Below are positions 49,871 through 61,008 of a stretch of DNA of 64,000 nt, piece by piece; positions within the stretch are counted from its first letter, which is position 1, and every line of letters begins with the position of its first letter. The stretch lies in assembly GCA_016802295.1 (NCBI GenBank), contig JAESIW010000118.1:1205928-1269927 (forward strand), given 5' to 3'. The DNA is from Brachionus rotundiformis. Taxonomy: Eukaryota > Rotifera > Eurotatoria > Ploima > Brachionidae. Under the pieces are notes generated by a model. It searched no databases, was not told the origin of the DNA, and worked only from the letters and a program-made list of their open reading frames with translations. The position numbers and the translations under genes were made by a program.

Positions 49871-51017
49871 ATTTTAGACAATACATAAAATAATTTCTAA
49901 ACTTGCTCTAGAACTGATTAATAATGAGTTACGGGGGTTTTTAAATTTGGAGATTTTATTCTATTACTAATAATTTATTAATCACTAATAAGCTTGTGCA
50001 GTATGACAAAACATACATTAGAATGCTTGTGTAATAATTTAACAGAAGAAAAACTTAAAATCATATTGCAAATAAAATTATCAGCTAAAAAATTCAATTT
50101 TTTATTTAATTTCTAAATTTACATAACATATAATAATTGTAGTATAATTGATAGTTAAAAATAACTTAAAATTTGGGCTGATAATTAGTTGATATTTAAA
50201 TTGTAGACAAATGTTTAATTTAGATTTTTTATTTCAGTTCGATTTGATTAGATAAAAGGACAATTTTGATAAAAAATTGAGAATTTTTTTTCAAGTTTTG
50301 TGAAAAAAAGAATTTATACTATTGAAATAGATGTAATTATGTTAAATACGGTAGTTAGGTGATATGAAATTAAAATCAAAAACAAGAAAAAAATTAAAAT
50401 TTTTTATTTAAATAAGATACATTCATTAGGAGAATAAAGATGTTTATTTTTTGTTCTTAGTTTATAATACTAAATAATAGAAAAACTACTGAAAAATTAA
50501 CAAAAAAATTTAATAAAAAATCATTGAAAAAATAATCTAAATTCATAACTATTATTTTTAAATGAAACCAGATTTTTTTTGTTTGTATAAAGAAGTTTTA
50601 GATATTTTTTTAAAAAAATAAACTTTGTAGCGACCTGTAGTTACAGATGTATTGACATTCTGGAGCTTTAATTACTAAAACTTAAATGGTTTAAGGGCTG
50701 GAGCTCCAAAAAAAGCACTTATTAATCATCAAGTTCATATTACCTAGTTTTTTAAAAATTTAACTTATTAAAATTGAAAAAATATCTATAATTTGGAAAC
50801 AAAATGGGCCAATTGGTAAAGTAAAATAATTTTCTTGAAAGTATCAAACAGAAAAATTTTCTATAATTATTGGTACATTTTTTGAATGCTTTAAAAAAAT
50901 ACATCAAACAAAAGCAAAGTTTAAATTTAATTTGCCATTTTATCTATAGAGAAAAAATTAGACTTTAACAACAATTCACAAAAAAAAAACATAAATTAAA
51001 AAAGATAAATTTTGAAA
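49871..51017. other. Divergent promoter region, IPMK and HSD17B8
   Basis: Two divergently transcribed genes are separated by 1.1 kb of A+T-rich DNA. A patch at about 50630-50730 is less A+T-rich and holds GGAGCT words in both orientations (TCTGGAGCTT and GGCTGGAGCTCCA). No regulatory site can be assigned. Confidence 0.4.
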
Positions 51018-51800
51018 ATGCTCGCGAACAAGTTAGCTTTGATTACTGGTGGGGCAAGTGGTATAGGCAAATCAATAGCCAAATTGTATGCTAAAAATGG
51101 TGCTAGTTTGTGTCTAGCTGATTTATCAATCGAAAGCCTTAATCAATTATCAGAGGAAATAAAAAATGAAAATAAAGATAGACAAATTAGAGTAACCACA
51201 CATACATGTGATGTATCCAATAGTGGTGATGTACAAAATCTGTTTAAATCGATTAGAGAGTCACACGAACTGACTCCGAACGTGATAGTGAACAGTGCTG
51301 GCATAACCAGAGACCAAGTAATGCTAAAAATAAGTGAAAAAGACTTTGACAAAGTGATCGATGTGAATTTAAAAGGTACATTTTTGATCAGTCAAACAGC
51401 TGTTGGTAATTTGCTGGAAAATTTGAAAACAACTGACCCGAAGAATGTGCGAACCTACGCTAGTATAATAAACATAGCCAGTGTTGTGGGAAAGTATGGA
51501 AATATCGGACAAGCAAATTATGCGGCATCTAAAGCAGGCGTTGAAGGCTTGACCAAAACGATAGCTAAAGAAGTTGGCAGATTTAACATTCGATGCAACG
51601 CAATCTTGCCTGGATTTATTGCCACACCAATGACTGATCATGTGCCAGAGAAAATTCTCCAAAACATAATCAAACTAGTGCCATTGAAAAGAATTGGCCA
51701 GCCACAAGAAATAGCCGAATTGGCTTTGTTTTTAGCGTCAGACTCGAGTTCATATATTACTGGAGCTTCCATTGAATGCAGTGGTGGAATGGCTTTTTAA
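51018..51800 (+). CDS. HSD17B8: 17-beta-hydroxysteroid dehydrogenase 8 / mitochondrial 3-ketoacyl-ACP reductase subunit
   Basis: An intronless open frame of 260 residues in the classical SDR family. The Rossmann NAD(P)-binding motif is LITGGASGIGKSIA, followed by CDVSNSGDV, VNSAGITRDQ, the catalytic Ser in INIASVVGKYGN, and the YxxxK pair in ANYAASKAG. C-terminal parts are RCNAILPGFIATPMTDHVP and SSYITGASIECSGGM. Sequence words match HSD17B8 and bacterial FabG. In animals HSD17B8 pairs with CBR4 to form the ketoacyl reductase of mitochondrial fatty-acid synthesis. The start is the ATG at 51018; a frame extension begins only with TTG. Confidence 0.92.
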   Translation: MLANKLALITGGASGIGKSIAKLYAKNGASLCLADLSIESLNQLSEEIKNENKDRQIRVTTHTCDVSNSGDVQNLFKSIRESHELTPNVIVNSAGITRDQVMLKISEKDFDKVIDVNLKGTFLISQTAVGNLLENLKTTDPKNVRTYASIINIASVVGKYGNIGQANYAASKAGVEGLTKTIAKEVGRFNIRCNAILPGFIATPMTDHVPEKILQNIIKLVPLKRIGQPQEIAELALFLASDSSSYITGASIECSGGMAF

Positions 51801-52739
51801 TTTAGCTCTAATTTTTCACCAATTTTTAAAATAAAATCATTTTTAATCATTTTTTTGTTCCATTATAATTTTCAAAATTAGAACATCAAAAAGGACATAT
51901 GGAATATTTATTTTAAAAAAAATTAAAAAAAATGATAATTATTTATTCTTATATCTAAATGTATAAGTTTTCTTAATTAGATTACATCTCTTATCTTTTG
52001 TAGACTTTGAATTTGAAATCTCGGGGGGCAAATTCGAATTCTAGAAAATAATTTACTAAATTTTGTTTAAAAATTTTATTTCAAAATTTATAGTGAATAT
52101 TCTAATTAATTAGAATTTTAAGAATCATGCAACAAACCTGATTGTTCATCATGGCCCTAGAAAAAAGTGTGCTTTTAAATATTTAATTTGCATTTGGCTC
52201 AGTTTAATTGCACACTTAATCTTTCAACTGAATGCAAAATCACTTTAGACAAAAATCAAAATCTCTCTTTATTTTTATAATATTTTTTTTTCTTTAATTT
52301 TCTTAAGTGTATCGCATCTAATCAAAATGAATACCCATCAACAAAAAAAATAAAAAAAAAATAGAAAAAAAAGCATGTATTCTAGATGTGTGCTTAAATC
52401 ATAGATGATAGAGATGCCAATACAATTAAGCTTGAGTTTAAAGTATAAATATTTTATTTATCTAAAATAATAATTAACATTTAAGTTGTTTTTAAGTTTT
52501 GTTCAAATATATATAAATATGTTCTTATCCAAAATATGTCCTAAGTGGATAGGAAATTTAATCTATAAGTAGGCAATGGATGAAAATTTTTGTAAATTTT
52601 TATTTTCTATTTATAAAGTTTTAAATTCTAATTTAAGAATTAAAATATTCCTTTTTTTGTCCCCTCCACTCCTACTAAAACTACTTAAATAAAATATAGA
52701 TTCAAATAGAATAATTTTCTTTAATTACCACGTGTCTAA
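51801..52739. other. Intergenic between HSD17B8 and perilipin
   Basis: No coding sequence. A poly-A-rich stretch (52340-52372) and a short C/T-rich stretch (52660-52675) near the start of perilipin are the only visible features. Confidence 0.4.
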
Positions 52740-54528
52740 ATGTATAGAAAGCACTTAAGAGAGCAAAAAGAAATGGAATCCAAATCAGGACTAAAGACGA
52801 TTGACCGCCTGGCCGACATTCCAGTTGTCAATTCTGCATTGAGCAATGTTACCGACTATTATGGCAAAGTAAAAGACAAAAATGTAATTCTGAGAACTTC
52901 GTTCAATTTGGCCGAGCTATCGGTAAAAACCATGGCCTTTGCTGCCTCACCAATAACTTCAATGTGGAAAAAACCAAGTAAACCACTTTTGATTAAATCA
53001 AAGCTAAACAAAACTCTTATCTAATTATCCAAAACATCAAGTAACATCAGTTGACTCGTACCTGTATGGAAAGCTGAATGATTTGGAACATAGCTATCCT
53101 TCGATCAATAAACCAACTGATATGATAAAAGAAAATGCCATCCAACAGGCCAAAATTATCTACAACAAAACAGTAGTTGAGCCTATAGATACAATTAAGG
53201 AAAAAACAGCTGATTTGAGTCTAACTATGTTGGACACTTGTCTGGAGAATAGATATGCCAAATTGATAACTAATCCACTCTTGGACTTGACCGAAAAATC
53301 GCTTGACTACTTATTGCCACAAATGGAGCAAAAAAAGCCTTATGTCTCATCTGGTGATGCAAAAACTTTGCGCCGCATCTACGACATTAACAACCGCTTA
53401 TACAATGTCACTTTTCAGCAGCTTGACCGCCTTCATTTTCAATTCGAAATACTGATAAACAAATTGAACACTTTGAGAGATTTTTCTTTGCTTTTAGCCT
53501 CGGAGGCAAAAGACAGAGTCATATCGGGATTCAAACAGATAAAAGAAAACACCTTGGTGTCCCAGTGTGTAAATTACATTCACCAGAACAAGCTCTCACT
53601 TAATGTATATTTAACAAATAAAAATGAAAAAAAAGCCTGATTAATTATTAATTTTTCTCTTTAATTATTGTTTTATTAGAATTTGGAAAGTTTGTGCAAG
53701 AATTATTCAAGTGCCATTTTGGCGGATGTGTCCCAGTTGGTCGAGAATTACATGAATTTGGTAAAAAATTTTCCCCTTGTTTTCAATGGATCAAAGATAA
53801 GGCAAAATGTTGACCAACTAATGAGCCAAATGAAAACAGTAATTTTCATGTGCATGTTTATTTTAGTAGAATTAATTAAAAAATATTAATTAATTTAAAG
53901 CAAAATTTTAGCAACTATTTGAATTACATTATTGACCAATTGAGCTCTATTCACCAAGCTCTAGTGTCCTACACGAACCAAATGTTTCAGGTTGTGTATG
54001 ACCTGAAAGTGGCACAGCTCTTCGTAAGACCGTTTAATTAAATAGCTGATTAGATAATAAAACTAAACAAATTTTCTTCTCTTTATTTAAAATAATTTTT
54101 TCCAAAATTTTTCCAATTTGGATTAGAAAAGAATTCCAGATGGGGAGAGCCAAAAAATGAAAGATACTAAACCAGAAAAACCAGCCAATAGTGAATTTAT
54201 TTCGAACGAAAAATTCCATTTACCAGTGCCAGACGAAACAGGAACAAAATCGTCGGGCTCTTCGCCCGACCAAACATTGGACACGCCATTGACCAGCCCG
54301 GCACTCAACGAGCAAAAGATCACAATTGTTGAGGACATAGACCAATTGAAGCAGTCGATGCTCAGCGACAACCAGACCGATGACGAAGAGACCGATGTGA
54401 CCAGCTCGTCCACTGAGGAGACAGAGACTGATAGCGCATCGGACAATTCCGATTCCAGCGACAGTCCAAACCAAACACAGACAAACATTGAAGTAGATGA
54501 GTCAAGAAACAGTCTTCTCTATGCCTAA
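52740..54528 (+). CDS. PLIN: Perilipin-family lipid droplet protein
   Basis: Five exons (52740-52978, about 53058-53603, about 53680-53836, about 53901-54022, 54126-54528). The N-terminal PAT-like region reads TIDRLADIPVVNSALSNVTD and YYGKVKDKN, followed by the second conserved block SYLYGKLNDLEHSYPSI. Helical repeats come next (NKTVVEPIDTIKEKTADL, RYAKLITNPLLDLTEKSLDY). The last exon is acidic and Ser/Thr-rich (DNSDSSDSPNQTQTN). Perilipins coat lipid droplets and gate lipase access; arthropods have Lsd-1 and Lsd-2 types. I cannot assign which type this is. The alignment rests on short motifs, so confidence is moderate. A decayed copy of exon 3 lies at 56704. Confidence 0.8.
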
Positions 54529-55233
54529 AAGCCTTTTTCGTTTAGCATCAATGTAAATTGAGAATTTTTCGTTCTGAAATTATCTTATATACATATTATT
54601 TAAACTTTTAATAATTAATAATTTTATTCTTAATTAAACATTTATTTTTTGTAATCAAAACCACCAAACCAACAAACAAAAATATATAGAGAGAAATATT
54701 TTAGTCATTTGCCAAACAAAAGCTCTTCTTTAAGCGTTTTTTTTTTTTTTATTTTTTCAACCATTATTATTATGTTGTGAAAAAATATATATTTAATTTA
54801 TTTTATTTTTTTTTTAATAAACAAAAAAATATAAAAAATAAAAAAATATAGAGTGAGAGAGATTATTTTTTATTATATTAGTTTAAATTGCGAAGTTCGA
54901 ATTAATTGAAGCCTTGAAGCTTTGGTTTAAAAGTGTCTTAAGCTTACAAATTAGCTGCAATTAATTCTGCTCTTATTATAAACATTTTTTAAACAAAGCA
55001 CACATTTTGGACTTTATAAATTCTTGTTAGTTAACACTTGCAATCAGTTTAGATTTTTTGCCAAATAAAGCTTCAAATTATTTTCTTAAGAGCTTAGAGA
55101 AATAGACTTACCAGAAAAGGCACACTGGAATTTGGACTATTTGGACAATGTCTAGAGTAAACAAGCACAAGATACAAGTATAATAATAGATAATTAGTTG
55201 TACATATAGATAGATATGTGAATGAATTTTGTT
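54529..55233. other. Spacer before the GC-rich exon
   Basis: This A+T-rich DNA has poly-T and poly-A runs and no coding frame. It could be perilipin 3' UTR or an intron leading to the GC-rich exon; the sequence does not decide. Confidence 0.35.
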
Positions 55234-55235
55234 TT

Positions 55236-55531
55236 AGGAGCCGTTGACATGTGGGGGCGAGTACATGCAGCCAGGTACGCAATCGGCAGGTCTGGCGAGC
55301 TCGCCGGGCTCGGGCTCGAGCTCGAGCTCGGCGGCGACCAGTCCGGCCAACCCGGGCGCCTCTTCCAACCAAAATTTCCAACGCCGAGTGCAGAATGTGT
55401 TCAGTCCGCGGGACCGACTGGAAGCCTTCGATACGCCAGATTTCGACAATCTCAAGCCTCTGCTAATGTTCAATCTCGAGAGTATCCAAACTTACCGCGC
55501 CGACTGCAAGTACAAGCGCGCTAGACGATAA
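55236..55531 (+). CDS. GC-rich terminal exon of unknown gene
   Basis: This block is about 60% G+C in 25% G+C surroundings. It follows a clean acceptor (TTTTGTTTTAG) and reads EPLTCGGEYMQPGTQSAG, a Ser/Gly/Ala run (SSPGSGSSSSSAATSPANPG), then RRVQNVFSPRDRLEAFDTPD and FDNLKPLLMFNLES, ending in a basic RARR before TAA at 55531. If it stands alone, the first in-frame ATG is at 55265 (88 aa). It may be a last exon of a longer gene or an alternative 3' exon of perilipin. The second half looks like folded-protein sequence, the first half linker. I do not recognise it. Confidence 0.5.
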
Positions 55532-55597
55532 GGCCCCACTTGGTAACTCAAATGGCGTTCTATATAAAATCATATATACATGCTTATTATTGATAAA

Positions 55598-55633
55598 GAT
55601 AGATAGATAGATTGGTAGATAGATAGTTAGATA
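55598..55633 (+). repeat. (GATA)n microsatellite
   Basis: Imperfect tandem GATA units (with TTGGTA and GTTA interruptions) span about 36 bp just downstream of the GC-rich exon. Confidence 0.8.
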
Positions 55634-56703
55634 AACAGACTTGGAACTATTGTCCTTTGCGTGCAATATCGAATTGATTTATTATTTAATTAATTAATAT
55701 TAATTAATTAATTAATTTTTTCACTTTAATTATTTTTTTTGTTTTTCTTCTTAAGTTTATGCTGATGGTTTTAATTATGTTTTAGAGGTGTTTTTTTTTT
55801 TAAGAGTGGCCAAAATCGAATTTTGAACAAAAATTAAAAACAAAAAATTTTACCAAAGTCCAAATAGTTTTGCTTAGTAGAGCAATGTATTTCCATTAAG
55901 TGCATGAGCCATTAATTAAGTGAATAATTTATAAAAGTTTTTTCTTTTTCCCTAATTATTTATTTATTTTTTTTTTCTTCTTCTTCTCTTTAAAATTAAC
56001 TATTATTTTAATGTACTTTCAAATTAATTTTCGTTTCGGATTTTTTTTTATCTCGAATGTTTATATATAATTATATATAATATGTATTAATAATTGTCAA
56101 TAACTTTTAAAATTCTTATGATGTAATTTTACTTTTTTTAATCAGTGCATTTTATATGAATTTTTTTCTAAAATATGAGCATTGAATAATAAGTTTTAGC
56201 GCATTTTATCTATTTTATCTTTGTTTGAATGTTTGAGACAGTACAGTATTGTTCGACTCTCTTGCTTATCTCTTGGCTCTATCAATTATAAATTAAATGC
56301 ATTAGATACATTTTTTTGTTTTTTACAAAAATTCTCTCGAACTAATTTAATTTAATTTGATTTAATTTAAATGTAAAATCATTTTTGTGTCCATTATTTT
56401 GACAATTTGGAATTTTTATTTAACAAATTTAAAATTTTAGCTATAAAAAAATATCTAGATATTTTTTAAAATCTGAATTTATTTTTAATAATAAATATAA
56501 TATATTGTAATAAAGCTTTAAAAAAATGTTTATTTTTTCAAATTTTTTAAATTAAGATAATTATTTATTAAATGATTAAGCTTTTTTCTGACTGTCTAAT
56601 CTCTTTTTTTTTGATAACTTTAAATAAGATTTATCTAAATTCACTAAAAAAAATTATTCAAAACAAAAAGATTAATTCTGAGAAGCGTAAAATCAAGCCA
56701 AAG

Positions 56704-56766
56704 AATGTCCCAGTTGGTAGAAAATTACATGAATTTCGTTCTTCCACTTGTTTTCAATGAATTATA
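56704..56766 (+). pseudogene. Decayed fragment of perilipin exon 3
   Basis: The segment ATGTCCCAGTTGGTAGAAAA, then TTACATGAATTTCG and CACTTGTTTTCAATGAAT, repeats 53728-53790 of the perilipin gene (GTGTCCCAGTTGGTCGAGAA, TTACATGAATTTGG, CCCTTGTTTTCAATGGAT) with several substitutions and a small deletion. It is out of context and soon meets stops. It is best read as a non-functional duplicate fragment. Confidence 0.75.
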
Positions 56767-58352
56767 AATAAAATTAATTATTTGTTAAGTCATTTTATAA
56801 AGTCATAATAATTTAATTTTAAATTTTATTCTCATTTAAATCAAACCAAAAAATTATCAATTTTTTGGTAAAAAAAGTAAATTTATTTTATGTCTAGTTT
56901 TAAATTTTTTAAAATCTAAATTGGACTAAAACTGCTAAAAAATAATTAATAATTTGAAAAAAATCATAAATACAATAAAAATTAAAATAACTATTAATAT
57001 ACTAAATGTATAAATTATTATTAGATAATTTGAAGCAATCTTTGATTATTAAAAAAAAAGAACTAATAGATAATTCTCGATAATTGAAAAAACAATCTAA
57101 CAATCATTAATTATCATTAAGACCTTGTTTAATTTGAACCATTTTTTTTTAGAAAATAAAAACTGACCAGTTGGTAAGAATTCCAAAATTAAGATGGCCT
57201 CATTTAAGACATTCTTAAGTAAAAGAAAAATTCTCTGATAAATACAAGATTAGATGGACTTGTTTGTTTGAATTAGATAAATTTAATTTTGCAAAGTAAA
57301 AGAAGGTTAATTATACTGAATCTTTGGCTCTCCACATTATTTATGTTAGGAAATGTAATCAAGAGAAAGAAGGTAAGGCACCAGGACCACAAAAAAATTG
57401 GATATTCCATTAATCATGATTCAAAATCTTAATTATTATCTTAATTATTTGTAGCCTTTTTGAATTAGTGTCAGAGGGAAAATTTAGGTAAAGTGATAGC
57501 AAAAAAGATAGCTTTTTTAATACAAAAAAATAGATAACAACCCGTCAAATCTAAACAAGGATTGTTTGGAGAAAAAATAAGACCAAGTTTAGAGATGACG
57601 AACTAGCGTGTTTTATCTTTTAAAATATTAACCAAGATTTAAGAAATTTGGTAAATAAGCAAACTTGATCAACGATTATCAATTAGAATCATTAGATAAT
57701 TTAATTCAATATTTATTTTAATAAAATTAATTGAAAAATAATTATTTTTTAAGACTTTTTATTCTTTTAGTATCCTAGACATGATTTTAAAGTTTAAAAT
57801 TTACCAGAAAATGTCCAAGTCATTGAGAATCAATTGTTATTGCTAAGCAAATTCTCTAAATTTCTAATCTATAAAAGCTTAAATTAGATTTTTTAATAAT
57901 TTTTCTTTTATTTTAAAGTTCATAAAAACATTTTTTCCTCATTTCAAAAAGGTCATAAAAACAATTTGCAATATTTTTTATTCTTAATTAGAATCACATG
58001 GGACCGATCACGACAATCAATCAATAAAATAAAAATAAAATCCAATTATCATATGAGTAAATACATTTTTAATTTTAAATCAAATTTTGAAAAACACATG
58101 TTTTTAAAAAACAAAGGAAAAAGACTTATAAAAAAAACCTTAGCATGCAAGATATTGTTTATTTTTATTATAGGGTTTCTATAGGAATAATTAAAATTTC
58201 AAAAAGCCCTTTAAAATTTCAATGAAAAAAATTTATTGATTTTTAATCGATTATTGATTGATTTGAAATAAATCGATTTTGCAAGTATCAAAAATGAGTA
58301 TAAATAGATTGGAAATAATTTTAGCAATTATCACTTTTTTTTGTTGTTTACC

Positions 58353-58928
58353 ATGAACCGGTCATTCTATCTAGCAATACTTCTTTTGGTAAAATTAGTT
58401 CAATCAATTTTTGCCAATGTAGTCACTCTCACAGACCATAAACAACTTGACCATAAATTGATCATGTCCGATTCAGACGACAAATATCAGCATGTATCTC
58501 TCAAACTAAACAATTCCAAAAATCTTGACCAACTTCAGTCCAAAATTAAAAAATCAAAAAAAAAGATTAAAAAATTCATTCGCATAAAGCGTTCGGCTGA
58601 AAAGGAATCTTTTTATCAATATTTTTTTAGCACCGAAAAAGTGAGAAGTAACATTCCTGGTCAATTTTGTGGCGAAGCTCTGTACTATTTGGTAGATTTC
58701 TACTGTGTTTATATCAAAAAAACTAGAGTGTATATAGCCGAGACCAATTTGGATTTGGTAAGTGTTATCTCTAGGAGAGAACTATCAAAAGGTAACTGCT
58801 TGCGAAATTTGTATCAAAGTTAATATTTGTCTTTACCAGAAAGCTTTGTGGAAGATTCAACTGGAATTGTGAATGAGTGCTGCTACAATGAGTGTAGGCC
58901 AAGTCAGCTAGGAAAATATTGTTTCTAA
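58353..58928 (+). CDS. Insulin-like peptide
   Basis: Two exons (58353-58791 and 58840-58928) give a 175-residue precursor. A signal peptide (FYLAILLLVKLVQSIFA) is followed by a long basic propeptide (SKIKKSKKKIKKFIRIKR, about residues 63-80) and a B-chain segment FCGEALYYLVDFYCV. In it Cys106-Gly and Cys118 have the insulin spacing of 11 residues. A C-peptide with SRR (residues 140-142) comes next, then an A chain ending GIVNECCYNECRPSQLGKYC. The CC-x3-C-x8-C pattern is exactly insulin-type, and GIV matches the insulin A-chain start. The intron falls after the C-peptide dibasic site, close to the A chain, as often in insulin genes. The hormone would act through the insulin receptor or a relaxin-type receptor. 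Six cysteines are present in register. Confidence 0.88.
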
Positions 58929-59857
58929 TTGTTCAAATTTTTAATATTTTTTTAATAAAAAAAAATTTTTTTTTTTTAATTTGAAAAAGTAATCTGATCT
59001 CATATTAATAAGTTGTAAAGTAACCAAAAATTAAATTAAGGACAAATAAAGTTTTAAATAAAAAAGCCAAAATTGTTTTTTAAAATTAAATTAATTCCTA
59101 GTTAAATAAAAAAATAATAGAATTTTAAAGAGGAATTAATATTAATTTTAAAATAGAAGAAAAGTTTTATATTAATATTTTGAAATCCTAAAAAATTAAA
59201 CCAATCTTTATCGTATTTCGAATTAATTCCAAATAAAACAAAATTGATTTATTTCAGCATAAAATGAAAACAATTTCTTCATTGTAAGCTTAGATAGACT
59301 TACTGAAAAGAATTTTCTTAATGATTACTGATTAGATGATTTACTAGAAGAAAAATATTAGTTTTTATTGATTTTTTAATATCAAGTTAATAAATTTGAA
59401 TTTTTTATCTTAAAAATCGAGTATAAAATAGACGAATTAACTCCCGGAGTGCATCCGAACAAAAAAATACTTTTATCTTTTGATATTAAATAAATTTCCT
59501 TCATAATTAGGGTTTGATCATTTTGAATTTATCATGCTATCTAATTTTATAAAGGAAATTATTTTCAGTATTCATTTAATATTTAGCCCCATCAAATCTT
59601 TCTGTATTTATTTATTCTAATTCTATATAATTTAAAAAATAAACAATGCTAAAAATTATTTCAAATTAAAATTAAATTGTCAGCCCAAAATAAATTTTTT
59701 ACTAAAACAAAAAAAGAGTCAGTTTATTAGCAAAATATAAGAGAGCATATGTTATAAAATTTTATCTATTTAAAAACTGATAAAAATTTAAACTTATTTT
59801 ATAATTATAAATTTTTCTTTAAGAGAGTATGTTTTTAAATTTTTAAAAAAATTTACA
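58929..59857. other. Intergenic between insulin-like and PI-synthase genes
   Basis: Very A+T-rich, with a poly-A/T run at 58958-58978. No coding frame or clear regulatory site. Confidence 0.4.
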
Positions 59858-60757
59858 ATGAATGAGAAGAGTGAATTTTACATCCCAAATATAATTAACT
59901 ATTTAAGAATAGTAATTGTGGTTCTGATGCTATTCAAAATGCGGACAAGACCACTGACAGCATTTATTTTGTGCATGGCATCAGGCTTTATTGACTCATT
60001 TGATGGAGACATTGCTCGCTATTATGATCAAAAATCCAAACTAGGATACATACTGGACATGTCTCTGGACCGACTTACCAATTCGGCTCAAATGGTCACT
60101 CTGGCCTTGTTTTATCCAGATTATTGGTTATTTTTTTTCAGCGTTTTGTCTGTGGACACAATTCGTGATTTTTCCAAAGTAATCGGACAATACCATCAAT
60201 TTTTGGTTCATATGGTGGTAAGTAAACTTAGCGGAGAACAGATTAAGAATGACATATACCAAAAACTTGAGATCAAAAATTTGACATTTGATTCCCAAAT
60301 ATCAAAATCTGAAAATTTTGATTTGGAAAATTTTCTGATACTAGAATTTTTTCATTATGTTTGGTATTCAAGTGATTTGTATTTCTGGCTGTTATATTTC
60401 AATGCATTTGTAATAAAGTCTAAAACAAATGAATGCTTGAAAAGTACCAATTTAATAAGGGATGTTAATAACAATCAGGTAAAATCTCCAAAAAATAGGA
60501 TATTTGATACGATTCTTCTCAAACCACTAGGTAAATACATTTTTACCAAAATTGAAAAATTTATCAATACTTATAAGATTTTTTTAATTCCGCAAAAAAT
60601 AATCCGCTACTTTGGTGCTATTTATCAATTATTTTCTTATTTTTTGTTTATGGGAGCAATGTTAAAATTTTTCTTTAATTTAAAAGATTTAATAAATGCA
60701 TTGTATTTAATTGTAAATAATGATAACCAGCTGAAAAATTTTTGTTTGTTAAATTAA
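59858..60757 (+). CDS. CDIPT: Phosphatidylinositol synthase-like, copy 1
   Basis: An intronless open frame of 299 residues; animal PI synthase is usually near 210. The N-terminus (YIPNIINYLRIVIVVLMLFK) aligns with FVPNLIGYARI of CDIPT. The CDP-alcohol phosphotransferase signature is intact: D46-SF-DG-DI-AR-(8)-G-YIL-D-MSL-D, with all four aspartates. Membrane helices follow (AQMVTLALFYPDYWLFFFSV, WYSSDLYFWLLYFNAFVI). The enzyme makes phosphatidylinositol from CDP-diacylglycerol and myo-inositol in the ER. The extra length lies in an Asn/Lys-rich loop around residues 130-160 and in a C-terminal extension. It shares a 156-bp identical tract with copy 2. Whether it is the main cellular PI synthase or a specialised duplicate cannot be told here. 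Confidence 0.8.
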   Translation: MNEKSEFYIPNIINYLRIVIVVLMLFKMRTRPLTAFILCMASGFIDSFDGDIARYYDQKSKLGYILDMSLDRLTNSAQMVTLALFYPDYWLFFFSVLSVDTIRDFSKVIGQYHQFLVHMVVSKLSGEQIKNDIYQKLEIKNLTFDSQISKSENFDLENFLILEFFHYVWYSSDLYFWLLYFNAFVIKSKTNECLKSTNLIRDVNNNQVKSPKNRIFDTILLKPLGKYIFTKIEKFINTYKIFLIPQKIIRYFGAIYQLFSYFLFMGAMLKFFFNLKDLINALYLIVNNDNQLKNFCLLN

Positions 60758-61008
60758 TCTATATTGTTTTGAATAAATTATTGTGTAAATTTAGATATCT
60801 TTGTTTTTACATAAATCTTATTTAAAGTAATAGAAAAAAAAGATATAATAATTATTATTAATTATTTAATATAGTCAGAAAAAAAGCTTAATCATTTAAT
60901 AAATAATTAATTTTTTATTTAAAAATCAATAATTCGATTAAACAAATAAACAAATGTCTTTGGAAATATTTTTAAAATTTTAAAATCATGCTTTTTTAAA
61001 AATCACAA

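Larger units (their letters stand above)
55532..58352. other. 2.8-kb non-coding region with microsatellites and a gene relic
   Basis: It holds a GATA microsatellite (55598-55633), a TTAA/AATT palindromic tract (55684-55716), several homopolymer runs, and the relic of a perilipin exon (56704-56766). A 72-codon frame at 57966 starts with TTG and appears to be chance. No gene is supported. Confidence 0.45.

Noticed and set aside
51012..51017. Two-codon extension of HSD17B8
   Set aside because: It begins with TTG; the ATG at 51018 is the natural start.
54123..54488. Minus-strand open frame opposite the perilipin C-terminus
   Set aside because: A Ser/Val-rich shadow of the acidic Ser/Thr-rich perilipin exon.
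55094..55473. Other frames in the GC-rich exon
   Set aside because: High G+C leaves all frames open; only the plus frame ending at 55531 follows an acceptor and reads as protein-like sequence.
55684..55716. TTAA/AATT palindromic tract as a replication origin or transposon end
   Set aside because: It is simple low-complexity sequence, expected in A+T-rich DNA.
56572..56760. 62-codon open frame
   Set aside because: It only overlaps the perilipin relic by chance and does not share its reading frame.
57966..58184. 72-codon open frame upstream of the insulin-like gene
   Set aside because: It begins with TTG in A+T-rich DNA and has no coding character.
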